From positions 1 to 47,073 of the forward strand of contig CAZVKG010000023.1 in the NCBI GenBank assembly GCA_964627665.1: 47,073 bases of DNA. Direction: 5' to 3'. The notes under the pieces are model-generated. The model was not told the DNA's origin. It made no database searches and saw only the letters and a list, made by a program, of their open reading frames with translations. The translations under genes were made by a program, and so were the position numbers. This document shows positions 6,949 through 14,418 of the stretch, piece by piece. This DNA comes from UBA1351 sp964627665 (GTDB lineage Bacteria > Bacillota > Clostridia > Lachnospirales > Vallitaleaceae). Position 1 is the first letter of the stretch; each line of letters opens with the position of its first letter.

Positions 6949-7717
6949 AAATATGTTTTTGATCTTACTATTTGTGCATATTGTGGGAGATTTTTACCTG
7001 CAAACGGAAAATGTAGCAGAGAAGAAGAAATCCCATTTTTCTTACCTCGTATTACATTTTCTATCCATAATTCTATTAACCATCGCTAGTGTATTCGCTT
7101 TCTATAAAAAAGAAATGTTATGGTATTTAGCTGCATTTATAATTTCTCATATCTTAATTGATACCATAAAGTACATAATTACCTCGAAAATGGCAAACAA
7201 GAACACAAGTGGAAGATTATATTGGATTGATCAAATGTTACATATTGCAGTCGTATTAATTATATCTATCATTTACAGCGCTAATAATTCGCTTCTCGAT
7301 AGGTGGCATATTTTTTCCTTCTCAGGAAACTTTCCGACGGATATTGCTAAATATACACTTATTGTATTGATGATTTTGAAACCAACGAATATTACATTTA
7401 GAGAACTTTTTAGTCATATTAAACCCAATAGTAGAGAAGTTAATGATGATTTTAATAACCTAAAAATAGTGGGGGTTTCAATAAAGGAAGAAACATATAA
7501 TATTGGAAAGCTCGTAGGAAATATGGAAAGATTATTAGTGGTTATCTTATTGTCACTCGGGCAATATACAGCAATCGGATTGGTCTTTACAGCAAAATCA
7601 ATTACGAGATATGAAAAAATAACAAAGGATAAAGTGTTTGCAGAGTATTATTTATTAGGTACCTTATTTAGTATGTTAGCAACAATAATCGTATTTGTTG
7701 CATTGTATAATCTTTAG
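6941..7717 (+). CDS. DUF3307 family integral membrane protein
   Basis: A 258-residue protein with about seven hydrophobic segments. The first ones carry the family signature LFVHIVGDFYLQTENVAEKK, and HILIDTIKY and DQMLHI lie further along. Conserved His and Asp residues at the membrane edge (HIVGDF, HFLSI, HILID, DQMLH) suggest a metal- or proton-linked active site, but no function is known for DUF3307. The ATG lies inside the end of satD, with GGAGG upstream. Pairing with SatD is a recurring arrangement as far as I recall. The last helix ends at the C-terminus. Confidence 0.75.
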   Translation: MDKNMFLILLFVHIVGDFYLQTENVAEKKKSHFSYLVLHFLSIILLTIASVFAFYKKEMLWYLAAFIISHILIDTIKYIITSKMANKNTSGRLYWIDQMLHIAVVLIISIIYSANNSLLDRWHIFSFSGNFPTDIAKYTLIVLMILKPTNITFRELFSHIKPNSREVNDDFNNLKIVGVSIKEETYNIGKLVGNMERLLVVILLSLGQYTAIGLVFTAKSITRYEKITKDKVFAEYYLLGTLFSMLATIIVFVALYNL

Positions 7718-7729
7718 GAGGTAAAAAAC

Positions 7730-7873
7730 ATGACTAGAAAAGAAGAGGCAATGGTATTGTTTGAAGATGGATTTAACTGTTGTCAGGCTGTATTTAGTGT
7801 ATTCTCAGAAGAATTATTAATAGATAGAGAGCTGGCTTTAAAAGTTGCTACAGGATTTGGAGGGGGACTATGA
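7730..7873 (+). pseudogene. Truncated C_GCAxxG_C_C family protein (N-terminal 47 aa)
   Basis: TTAGGAGG precedes ATG 7730. The encoded peptide has the family start (MTRKEEAMVLFEDGFNCCQA) and continues to VATGFGGG, then Leu and TGA. Intact members go on through the cysteine-rich GCAxxG core for another 80-100 residues, so about two thirds is missing. The end coincides with the ATG of the VOC gene (ATGA overlap at 7870-7873). The glycine codons of GFGGG (GGAGGGGG at 7859-7866) serve as the ribosome binding site for that gene. Confidence 0.7.
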
Positions 7874-8259
7874 AAATTGAACACTTGGCTATATGGACAG
7901 ATAATATAGAAAAACTCAAAGCTTTTTATGTGACATATTTTGATGCAAGATCAAATCAAAAATATATTAACAAAAATACGAAGTTTGAATCCTATTTTTT
8001 ATCATTTTCTGAAGGATGTCGAATAGAAATAATGCAGAAACCGTCAGTTCAAGATAAATATGAGGATGAGAGTAAGAATTATAAAGGGTTAACACATTTA
8101 GCTATATCCGTTGGAAGTGAAGCCCAAGTGCTTTCATTAACAAATCGTTTGAGAGAAGATGGATATAACATATTAAGTGAACCGAGAGTTACCGGTGATG
8201 GATATTTTGAAAGTGTTATAGGTGACCCGGATGGAAACCGAATAGAAATAACGGTTTAA
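7870..8259 (+). CDS. VOC family (glyoxalase/dioxygenase-fold) protein
   Basis: A 129-residue protein made of two betaalphabetabetabeta modules. The four metal-ligand positions are filled: His5 (KIEHLAI), Glu53 (CRIEIM), His76 (GLTHLAI) and Glu126 (NRIEITV). DPDGNRIE is the classical C-terminal signature of lactoylglutathione lyase-like proteins. It may act as a metal-dependent lyase or isomerase, or bind a small toxic compound. It overlaps the truncated upstream gene by 4 nt and takes its ribosome binding site from it. The DUF1697 gene follows after 14 nt. Confidence 0.85.
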   Translation: MKIEHLAIWTDNIEKLKAFYVTYFDARSNQKYINKNTKFESYFLSFSEGCRIEIMQKPSVQDKYEDESKNYKGLTHLAISVGSEAQVLSLTNRLREDGYNILSEPRVTGDGYFESVIGDPDGNRIEITV

Positions 8260-8273
8260 ACAAGGAGGCAAAT

Positions 8274-8804
8274 ATGAAGTATATTGCACTGCTCAGAGGA
8301 ATTAATGTAGGTGGAAACCGAAAAGTGGAAATGAAGAGGCTGAAAGCAATGCTTGAATCTATGGGATATACTAATGTCAGTACATATTTAAACTCAGGCA
8401 ATGCAAGGTTTGAATCAAATCTAGCTCAAGAGGAAATTTTGCAAGCTATATCGAAGGCCTTTACGGATGAGTTTGGATATGAAATTCCAATCCTAATTAA
8501 AACGCAGGAAGAGATAGAAGCCATTGTAGCTGCTATTCCCGAGGAGTGGCAGAATAATAAAGAAGAGAAGACAGATGTAGCCTTTTTGTTTCCGGAAATA
8601 GACTCAGAAAAAACAATAGATGAACTTCCGGTAAAAAGAGAATATGTCGATTTTATTTATATTAAGGGCGCAATTATCTGGCATATTATGAAGAAAGACT
8701 ACAATAAAAGTCAGCTAAATAAATTGGTTGGCCGAAAATTGTATCAGCTTATGACCGTAAGAAATGTTAATACGGCTAGATTTCTTGGTGACTATAAACC
8801 TTAA
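8274..8804 (+). CDS. DUF1697 family protein
   Basis: A 176-residue protein matching the usual length of DUF1697. The family start is clear (MKYIALLRGINVGGNRKVEM), followed by SMGYTNVSTYLNSGNARFES and the late segment RNVNTARFLGDY. The function of the family is unknown. It has an AAGGAGG site and follows the VOC gene closely, so the two are probably one operon. Confidence 0.85.
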   Translation: MKYIALLRGINVGGNRKVEMKRLKAMLESMGYTNVSTYLNSGNARFESNLAQEEILQAISKAFTDEFGYEIPILIKTQEEIEAIVAAIPEEWQNNKEEKTDVAFLFPEIDSEKTIDELPVKREYVDFIYIKGAIIWHIMKKDYNKSQLNKLVGRKLYQLMTVRNVNTARFLGDYKP

Positions 8805-8841
8805 ACTATAACTTTTGTTGCAATTTGAAATGAGGTAATAT

Positions 8842-9348
8842 ATGAGTGAAAGACAACATCCATGGAGAAGATTCTTTGCAAGGTCTATAGATATTTCTGT
8901 AATATCATCATTAATATTAATACCGTACGTACAATTATCCGAACGACTATATTCTCCATATTTTCAAAGTATCTTAAGAACACTTATTGTTATGCTGATA
9001 CTTTTTATTGCAGAAACAATAATGCTATCTTTGATGGGTACTACTTTAGGAAAAAGGATCTTAAATATTAAAGTAATTGCAATTCATGATTCGAGTATAT
9101 GTTTTACAAACGCATTAAAAAGAAGCTTTTTTGTATATATGCGTGGGCAAGCTTTTGGATTACCTATTATATCCTTATTTACAGAGCTTGATTCTTATTA
9201 TGAATTAAGAGATAATGGAAGTACTTCTTGGGATGATAAAGCTGATACTAAAGTTTTATATGATAAAATTGGGATTATTAGAGTGATCATAGCAATGCTG
9301 TTAATAATTAGTCCGGGATTAATAAGTATAATGGTTTATGTATTATAA
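8842..9348 (+). CDS. RDD family membrane protein
   Basis: 168 residues with three to four membrane helices. The diagnostic RDD segment is present (WRRFFARSIDISVISSLI), as are the GTTLGKRILNIKVI loop and the WDDKADTKV motif. RDD proteins are small integral membrane proteins, some of which act as cation antiporters; the role here is not predictable. The C-terminus overlaps the possible upstream extension of the next gene but not its likely start. Confidence 0.8.
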   Translation: MSERQHPWRRFFARSIDISVISSLILIPYVQLSERLYSPYFQSILRTLIVMLILFIAETIMLSLMGTTLGKRILNIKVIAIHDSSICFTNALKRSFFVYMRGQAFGLPIISLFTELDSYYELRDNGSTSWDDKADTKVLYDKIGIIRVIIAMLLIISPGLISIMVYVL

Positions 9349-9364
9349 TATAGGGGGATTGAAT

Positions 9365-9970
9365 ATGAATAAAGAAATATTCAATGATTTTCAATGGATG
9401 AATGAAAGTGATATGCGCTTTGAAGATAATAGATTGGTGATTTATGCCCCGGCAGAAAGTGATTTTTTCTGCAATACGGGTGTAGTTTCTGAAACTGGTA
9501 TAACACCGGAATCATTATGTAATGCACCTTTTTATTATAGGGTGGTAACCGGAGATTTTGTCATGCGGGTTCAAGTATCTCATGATTTTATAGACACCTA
9601 TGATGCGGCTACCATTATGGTTATGCAAGATTTGAAAGTATGGGCAAAAGCATGTTTTGAAAAAACCGATTTTGATACTCACGCTGTTGTGAGTGTGGTG
9701 ACCAATCAGACATCTGATGATGCCAATGGATGTAATATTCAAGGGAATACAGTATGGTTGCAAGTGGCCAGAGTAGGCAACTCGTTTTCTTTCCATTATT
9801 CAATTGATGGTGTAAAATTTGACATGATGCGTTTTTTTTCATTGCCTGTTGAAGCCACAATTAAGCTTGGGTTGGTTGCTCAAGCACCTATGGGAAAAGG
9901 TGGCAACCGATATTATGAGAATTTGACCATAGAGCATAGAACTGTAAAAAATATTCGTTTTGGTAATTAA
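9365..9970 (+). CDS. DUF1349 family concanavalin-like protein
   Basis: The start ATG 9365 has AGGGGG 8 nt upstream; the frame opening at 9338 lies inside the RDD gene. The product has 201 residues and no signal peptide. It shows the DUF1349 pattern: NEIFNDFQW-like start, FYYRVVTGDFVMRVQVS, DAATIMVMQD, WAKACFEKTDF, VWLQVARVGNSFSFHYSIDG and a terminal LGLVAQAPMG strand. This is a beta-sandwich fold related to concanavalin-like lectins. It is the last gene of the + array and ends 11 bp before the end of the convergent recombinase gene, with no clear terminator between them. Confidence 0.85.
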   Translation: MNKEIFNDFQWMNESDMRFEDNRLVIYAPAESDFFCNTGVVSETGITPESLCNAPFYYRVVTGDFVMRVQVSHDFIDTYDAATIMVMQDLKVWAKACFEKTDFDTHAVVSVVTNQTSDDANGCNIQGNTVWLQVARVGNSFSFHYSIDGVKFDMMRFFSLPVEATIKLGLVAQAPMGKGGNRYYENLTIEHRTVKNIRFGN

Positions 9971-9981
9971 TGGATGATAAA

Positions 9982-11043
9982 TCATTTTTCCCGGCGCAAT
10001 ACAACGGCTTTTGCGGCTTTTCTGCGACGTTCATCTTCAATCTCAGCATAGTGCTTTTTGGTTGTGTTGACATCTTGGTGACCTAAGACATCGGCAACTA
10101 GATAGATGTCACCGGTTTCTTGATATAATGCCGTACCATAAGTCGATCGTAATTTGTGGGGGGATATATTTTTTAAGGATGTTACGAGCTTGGAATACTT
10201 TTTGACCAGGTTTTGAACGCTTCGTACACTTAATCGGCGATCTTGTAAGGATAAGAATAAGGCGTCTTCATGGCCGGATTGTGGAAGGATTTTTTTGCGT
10301 TCTTCTAAATAATCAAGGAGAGCGTCCGCAACTTCATCGCCAAAGTAGATAATGACTTCGTTACCACCTTTACGAATAATGCGTAAGCCATTCTTTGAAA
10401 AATCAATATCATCGATATTGAGTCCGACACACTCGCTGACACGTAATCCCGTACCTAATAAAAGGGTGATTAAGGCTAAATCGCGAATGCGCGTCTTCTT
10501 ATGATACTCTTTTTCCTTTTTGGTTAAGGCATCTCCAGATTCCACCATATCGAGAAAATCAGCGACCTCATTGGCTTCTAAACGTACGATGTGTTTGTTA
10601 TGGATCTTTGGAAGGTCAACGAGAACGGCCGGATTAAAGGTTATTTTTTGCTTCTTATAGTAATAGTTATAGAAGCTTCTTAAAGAGGCTAATTTACGCA
10701 ATTTAGCGCGCTCTTGATTGCTTCGCTCTGTCATCTCTTCGGCGGAGGAGGTATTGTTGTAGTAGGATAGATAATCCAAATAATATTCAATGTCATCGGG
10801 TGTAACTTTTTCTAAACGCTCAACAGGGAACGTCTGTATAGAGACATCACTAAATGCTTCAAGCTCTGTTGTTATGAACGTGAAAAAAACATTTAAATCA
10901 TATGCGTATGCAATGCGTGTCTTTGAAGCTGTTGTATGTTCAATGCCACGAAAAAATTCATAGGTAAATGGTGGGAGTTTTTTTATTAAACGTCGTAATT
11001 TAATGGTATCGTTATGAGTAGATTGTTCATGGTAATTGGCCAT
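9982..11043 (-). CDS. xerS: Tyrosine recombinase, XerS-like
   Basis: A 353-residue tyrosine recombinase. The N-terminal SAM-like core-binding domain covers about 1-130. The catalytic domain holds Arg201 (GTGLRVSE), Lys225 (IRKGG), His296 and Arg299 (SPHKLRS), His322 (LGHQD) and nucleophile Tyr332 (KKHYAEI), a complete set. Length, lack of phage-like neighbours and overall sequence fit the chromosomal single-recombinase group typified by streptococcal XerS, which resolves chromosome dimers at dif. It could also be a lineage-specific integrase. It sits exactly at the switch from + to minus genes and has a 30-bp near-palindrome 75 bp upstream of its start. Confidence 0.75.
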   Translation of the reverse strand: MANYHEQSTHNDTIKLRRLIKKLPPFTYEFFRGIEHTTASKTRIAYAYDLNVFFTFITTELEAFSDVSIQTFPVERLEKVTPDDIEYYLDYLSYYNNTSSAEEMTERSNQERAKLRKLASLRSFYNYYYKKQKITFNPAVLVDLPKIHNKHIVRLEANEVADFLDMVESGDALTKKEKEYHKKTRIRDLALITLLLGTGLRVSECVGLNIDDIDFSKNGLRIIRKGGNEVIIYFGDEVADALLDYLEERKKILPQSGHEDALFLSLQDRRLSVRSVQNLVKKYSKLVTSLKNISPHKLRSTYGTALYQETGDIYLVADVLGHQDVNTTKKHYAEIEDERRRKAAKAVVLRREK

Positions 11044-11117
11044 AGAAGCATCCTTTCTAATTGATTTACTTATAACTATTCGTTAAAGTTGTGTTTCGCG
11101 CATAGTTGCGTCTTTCT

Positions 11118-11147
11118 ACATAAAGTACTTTTTCAAGTACTCTATGT
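11118..11147. repeat. 30-bp near-perfect inverted repeat upstream of xerS (candidate dif-like site)
   Basis: The arms ACATA-A-AGTACTT (11118-11130) and AAGTACT-C-TATGT (11135-11147) match at 12 of 13 positions around a 4-bp centre. It lies between pyrC and xerS. As a terminator for pyrC it would lack a uridine run. Position next to the recombinase gene is the reason to consider a recombination site; streptococcal dif sites also lie next to xerS. Confidence 0.4.
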
Positions 11148-11153
11148 AATACA

Positions 11154-12434
11154 TTATATATCGACGCGATGCATTTTCCCATTTACAAATGTATGCTTCA
11201 CTCTGCCTTTAATTATCAGGCCATCATAAGGTGAATATCGAGCTTTAGATTTAAATTTTGATGCATCGATATAATAATCTTCACTTGGATCAAAAATCGT
11301 AATATCCGCTAATGAACCGGTTTGAATAGTTCCTTTGTTTAATGTGAGTATTTGTGCTGGCTTATAGGACATTTTATCAATCAACTGTTCCATGCTTAAA
11401 TGTCCTTCTTCAACCAAATATGTATATGCTAATGAAAAAGCTGTTTCTAAGCTGGATATTCCAAAAGATGCTAAGGTGAATTCGACTTCTTTAGAATCAA
11501 TGGTATCCGGACAATGATCCGAACTGATTGTATCAATGATACCCTCTTTTAAACCCATAATTATGGCTTCAACATCTTTTTCCGTTCGTAATGGCGGATT
11601 TACCTTAACAAGGGTGTTATATCCCATAGCTGCTTCTTCATTCAAGGTAAAATATTGTGGAGAGGTTTCACAGGTTAGTTTATAGCCTAATTTTTTAAAG
11701 GAGCGAATCATTTCAACGGATTGCGATGTAGAAACATGTGTAATATGTAGTTTTGTACCAAATTCATGTGCTAGTAATATGTTTCGAGCTAGATGAATAG
11801 ATTCGGCTGTAATGGGTGCACCTTGAATACCTAGATATGTGGATATAGCGCCTTCATTGATCTCGTTGCCATTTGATATTAGTCTGTTTTCACAATGGGT
11901 AATAACCGGTATATCAAACATACTGCAATAATTACATAAATTACGCATTAAATCTGTATCTTGTATCGCTTGGTCGCCATCGGATACAGCAGCTATACCT
12001 GCTAATTGCATTTCGCCGATTTCAGACATTTTTTCACCCTGACCATTTTTCGTCAAGTTTCCATAGGGAACGATTTGAACCGGAGACTCACTTCTCGCTT
12101 TTGAAATAATATATTCAACAATGGCCTTATTATCAATACATGGAATTGTATTGGGATTAATTGTTAATGTTGTAAAACCACCGTTAATCGCACTTTGACC
12201 GGCTGTTAACATTGTTTCTTTAAAGTCAAATCCCGGATCTTGAATATTGCAATGTAAATCAATTAATCCTGGAACGATATAGCAGTTTTCAGCATCAATA
12301 ATGACAGCATCATCATCAACAATACCAGTATCTATTCGTGCTATTTTTTGATTTTCTATGAGTATATCTTGATTATAAATTGTCTTATTGTGTTTAACAA
12401 TAATCCCTTTTTTTATTAGAACTTTATCAGACAA
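11154..12434 (-). CDS. pyrC: Dihydroorotase homologue with altered metal-binding motif
   Basis: A 426-residue class I dihydroorotase-like amidohydrolase. The start is TTG 12434, inside the end of pyrB, and the pyrB glycine codons GGAGGAGGG act as its ribosome binding site. Conserved positions include Asp152 (VSDGD), His180 (ITHCEN), His233 (ITHVST), Asp306 (SSDHCPD) and NPNT near 93-96. The first motif, normally DxHxHxREPG, reads DLHCNIQDPG. The second metal histidine is Asn63 and the carboxylate-binding arginine is Gln65. Known active enzymes need both. It may be a non-catalytic PyrC' that stabilises PyrB, as in Pseudomonas, or have another substrate. The gene is full length, not decayed. 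Confidence 0.8.
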   Translation of the reverse strand: MSDKVLIKKGIIVKHNKTIYNQDILIENQKIARIDTGIVDDDAVIIDAENCYIVPGLIDLHCNIQDPGFDFKETMLTAGQSAINGGFTTLTINPNTIPCIDNKAIVEYIISKARSESPVQIVPYGNLTKNGQGEKMSEIGEMQLAGIAAVSDGDQAIQDTDLMRNLCNYCSMFDIPVITHCENRLISNGNEINEGAISTYLGIQGAPITAESIHLARNILLAHEFGTKLHITHVSTSQSVEMIRSFKKLGYKLTCETSPQYFTLNEEAAMGYNTLVKVNPPLRTEKDVEAIIMGLKEGIIDTISSDHCPDTIDSKEVEFTLASFGISSLETAFSLAYTYLVEEGHLSMEQLIDKMSYKPAQILTLNKGTIQTGSLADITIFDPSEDYYIDASKFKSKARYSPYDGLIIKGRVKHTFVNGKMHRVDI

Positions 12435-13365
12435 TGAGGTGCCCTCCTCCTTTTTTATTCAACAAGTGATATAAAGCCATTCGAATAGCTACCCCATTAA
12501 CTTGTTGTTTGGAAATAAGTGAGCTTTCTCCATCAATGACTTCAGAAGAAATCTCGATACCTCGATTAATGGGTCCCGGGTGCATGACAATAACATCATC
12601 CTTTGCATAGCTTAAGCGTTGAACATCTAATTTGTACAGCTTTTTATATTCATTAATAGAAGGAATTAAGCGGTTATATTCGTTTTTATCATTCATTCGC
12701 AAGGTCATAATCACATCTGCATCAATAACAGCTTCAGCAACGGAGGTATGAATTTCTACACCCGTTGATGCAATACCATAGGGCAATAATGTTGGTGGAG
12801 CCACAAGGGCAACATGTGCCCCTAATTTTTTTAAGGCCCATATATTACTCTTGGCTACACGATTATGCATTACATCGCCAATAATGACCACTTTTAAGTC
12901 TTTAAAATTCTTTTTTTGATCTTGTATTGTCATTAGATCAATAAGAGATTGACTTGGGTTTTCATTCATTCCATCACCGGCGTTAAGGATAGATGCCCCT
13001 ACATATTTGCTCAAATGATGGGGGCTTCCGGAAACTTCATGTCGAATAACGATAAAGTCGGTACCTATTTGATCGATGTAACGTCCGATATCTTTAAGCG
13101 ACTCCCCTTTCTTAAAATGTTTATCCGTATGTAGGTGAATAACCTTAGCCCCAAGATTTAATGCAGCTAATTCATAAGATAGTTTTGAACGACTACTCTC
13201 TTCATCAAACAAAGTCGCAACTGTTTTACCTTTTAGGTATAAGGGTTGTGACGCATTTTTTGAGAGTAATATATACTTCATTTTTTGTGCTGAGTCGATA
13301 ATATAACTAATCTCGGACTCTGTTAATGTTTTTAGGTCTAAAAAGTGTTTTTTATTAAAAGACAT
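12427..13365 (-). CDS. pyrB: Aspartate carbamoyltransferase homologue with active-site substitutions
   Basis: A 312-residue protein of the carbamoyltransferase family, normally catalysing carbamoyl phosphate plus aspartate to N-carbamoyl aspartate. The carbamoyl phosphate loop STRTR/K reads SSRSK (57-61), with the key Arg59 kept. KGES (86-89), IRHE with Arg108, GDVMHNRVAKS and TLRMND with Arg223 are present. The motif usually NAGDGxxQHPTQ reads NAGDGMNENPSQ, so the histidine that polarises the carbamoyl carbonyl (E. coli His134) is Asn136. It overlaps pyrC by 8 nt and follows the lipoprotein gene by 17 nt. No pyrI is present. Confidence 0.8.
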   Translation of the reverse strand: MSFNKKHFLDLKTLTESEISYIIDSAQKMKYILLSKNASQPLYLKGKTVATLFDEESSRSKLSYELAALNLGAKVIHLHTDKHFKKGESLKDIGRYIDQIGTDFIVIRHEVSGSPHHLSKYVGASILNAGDGMNENPSQSLIDLMTIQDQKKNFKDLKVVIIGDVMHNRVAKSNIWALKKLGAHVALVAPPTLLPYGIASTGVEIHTSVAEAVIDADVIMTLRMNDKNEYNRLIPSINEYKKLYKLDVQRLSYAKDDVIVMHPGPINRGIEISSEVIDGESSLISKQQVNGVAIRMALYHLLNKKGGGHLIV

Positions 13366-13382
13366 TCAATCCCTCTTTTCAT

Positions 13383-14321
13383 TTATTCTGATAAAGCAAT
13401 ACTAATTTCTGATTCCGCAACTTCACTATAATAGTAAACTTGATTATCTCTTTTGTAAAGCTTGAATGGTAAATTTGTATTGACAGCTAATTGATATTTT
13501 TCATGTGTATCTAAATTATAATTATATAAAATATTTTTTTGCTCCTCGTCACTTATTGAATAGTATACTGTCGCCCCTACTTCATCAATGAAATAATCTG
13601 AACTGTTTATTTCATGAAATACGATGATTATATCTTCTAAATCGCTATAATCAACAGTATAGACACCATTTAACTGGTGCTTGTTTCCTTCATCTATGCT
13701 TGTAATAATTGACAGGGATTTAGTGGGTTTATCCATGTGAATGTATTTATCTTCAAAAAATTGAATAAATGCATTTTCAGCATGTAAATTTAAGGGGACT
13801 GTTTGAATCGTGGTCGCATCATAGTCTTGAAAGCTGAGTTCTTCAGGTGTAGCTATAATAACATATTTTTCTTCTCGATTAAGGTCAAATTCAATATGTT
13901 CATGTGAATATAATAATTGCGGTAAACTTCCGTTTTTGTATATATACAGTTTTTCCAAAGAATAGTCATTATCTGAATCTTCATAGTTATTAATCATAAA
14001 AATCAAGTCCTCGTCTATTTCAAAATAATGACGGGCATCTGTATTGATCCTTAAAAGCTTGTTGGATTCAGCGGCTATACGTTTTCGTATAGAAATTTCA
14101 GTATCTAAATTTTTATTCAGTTGATCGATCTCAGATAAATGTTCGTTCGTTGTAGCCACGTATTCATCAATTGTTGATCGAAGTTCATCTATCGTTAATT
14201 GCTTTTCAAGCAATGAAGCTCTTAAGACCTCAAGTTCAATATTTGTTGGGTCTTCATTCGAAGACAAACATCCGGTTAACATGCTCATTGCAAGCAATAT
14301 AATGATTATTTTTCTGCTCAA
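13383..14321 (-). CDS. Lipoprotein with N-terminal coiled coil
   Basis: The start is TTG 14321 with AAGGGGG 8 nt upstream. The 312-residue product has a signal peptide ending in lipobox LTGC (Cys18). A predicted coiled coil of about 70 residues follows (heptads in EVLRASLLEKQLTIDELRST and onward), then a beta-rich C-terminal region with repeated Tyr/Asp strands that could be a small propeller. The family is not recognised. It lies between the uraA terminator and pyrB and is probably co-transcribed with pyrBC, which is unusual company for a surface lipoprotein. Confidence 0.7.
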   Translation of the reverse strand: MSRKIIIILLAMSMLTGCLSSNEDPTNIELEVLRASLLEKQLTIDELRSTIDEYVATTNEHLSEIDQLNKNLDTEISIRKRIAAESNKLLRINTDARHYFEIDEDLIFMINNYEDSDNDYSLEKLYIYKNGSLPQLLYSHEHIEFDLNREEKYVIIATPEELSFQDYDATTIQTVPLNLHAENAFIQFFEDKYIHMDKPTKSLSIITSIDEGNKHQLNGVYTVDYSDLEDIIIVFHEINSSDYFIDEVGATVYYSISDEEQKNILYNYNLDTHEKYQLAVNTNLPFKLYKRDNQVYYYSEVAESEISIALSE

Positions 14322-14372
14322 ATATGGTTCCCCCTTATTGGATAATCTAGTGTCATTCTACCAAATAAACGC

Positions 14373-14404
14373 AAAAAAAACTACCTCTAAGAGATAGTTT
14401 TTTT
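14373..14404 (-). terminator. Intrinsic terminator after uraA
   Basis: On the minus strand an A-rich arm, ACTATCTC, loop TTA, GAGGTAGT and a run of eight T form a stem with one G-T pair followed by uridines. It ends the pyrR-uraA transcript. The A run on the other side makes it look bidirectional. The 50 bp after it contain no strong promoter for the lipoprotein-pyrBC genes. Confidence 0.75.
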
Positions 14405-14418
14405 ATTTCTATGAATAC

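Noticed and set aside
9982..11043. Tyrosine recombinase as the integrase of a prophage or integron
   Set aside because: No phage structural, replication or excisionase genes lie nearby, and the intergenic spacers of the left array share no attC-like repeats; the protein fits chromosomal Xer recombinases better.
11118..11147. Intrinsic terminator of pyrC
   Set aside because: There is no uridine run on either strand after the stem, so the terminator reading is weak; it is kept as a candidate recombination site or unexplained palindrome.
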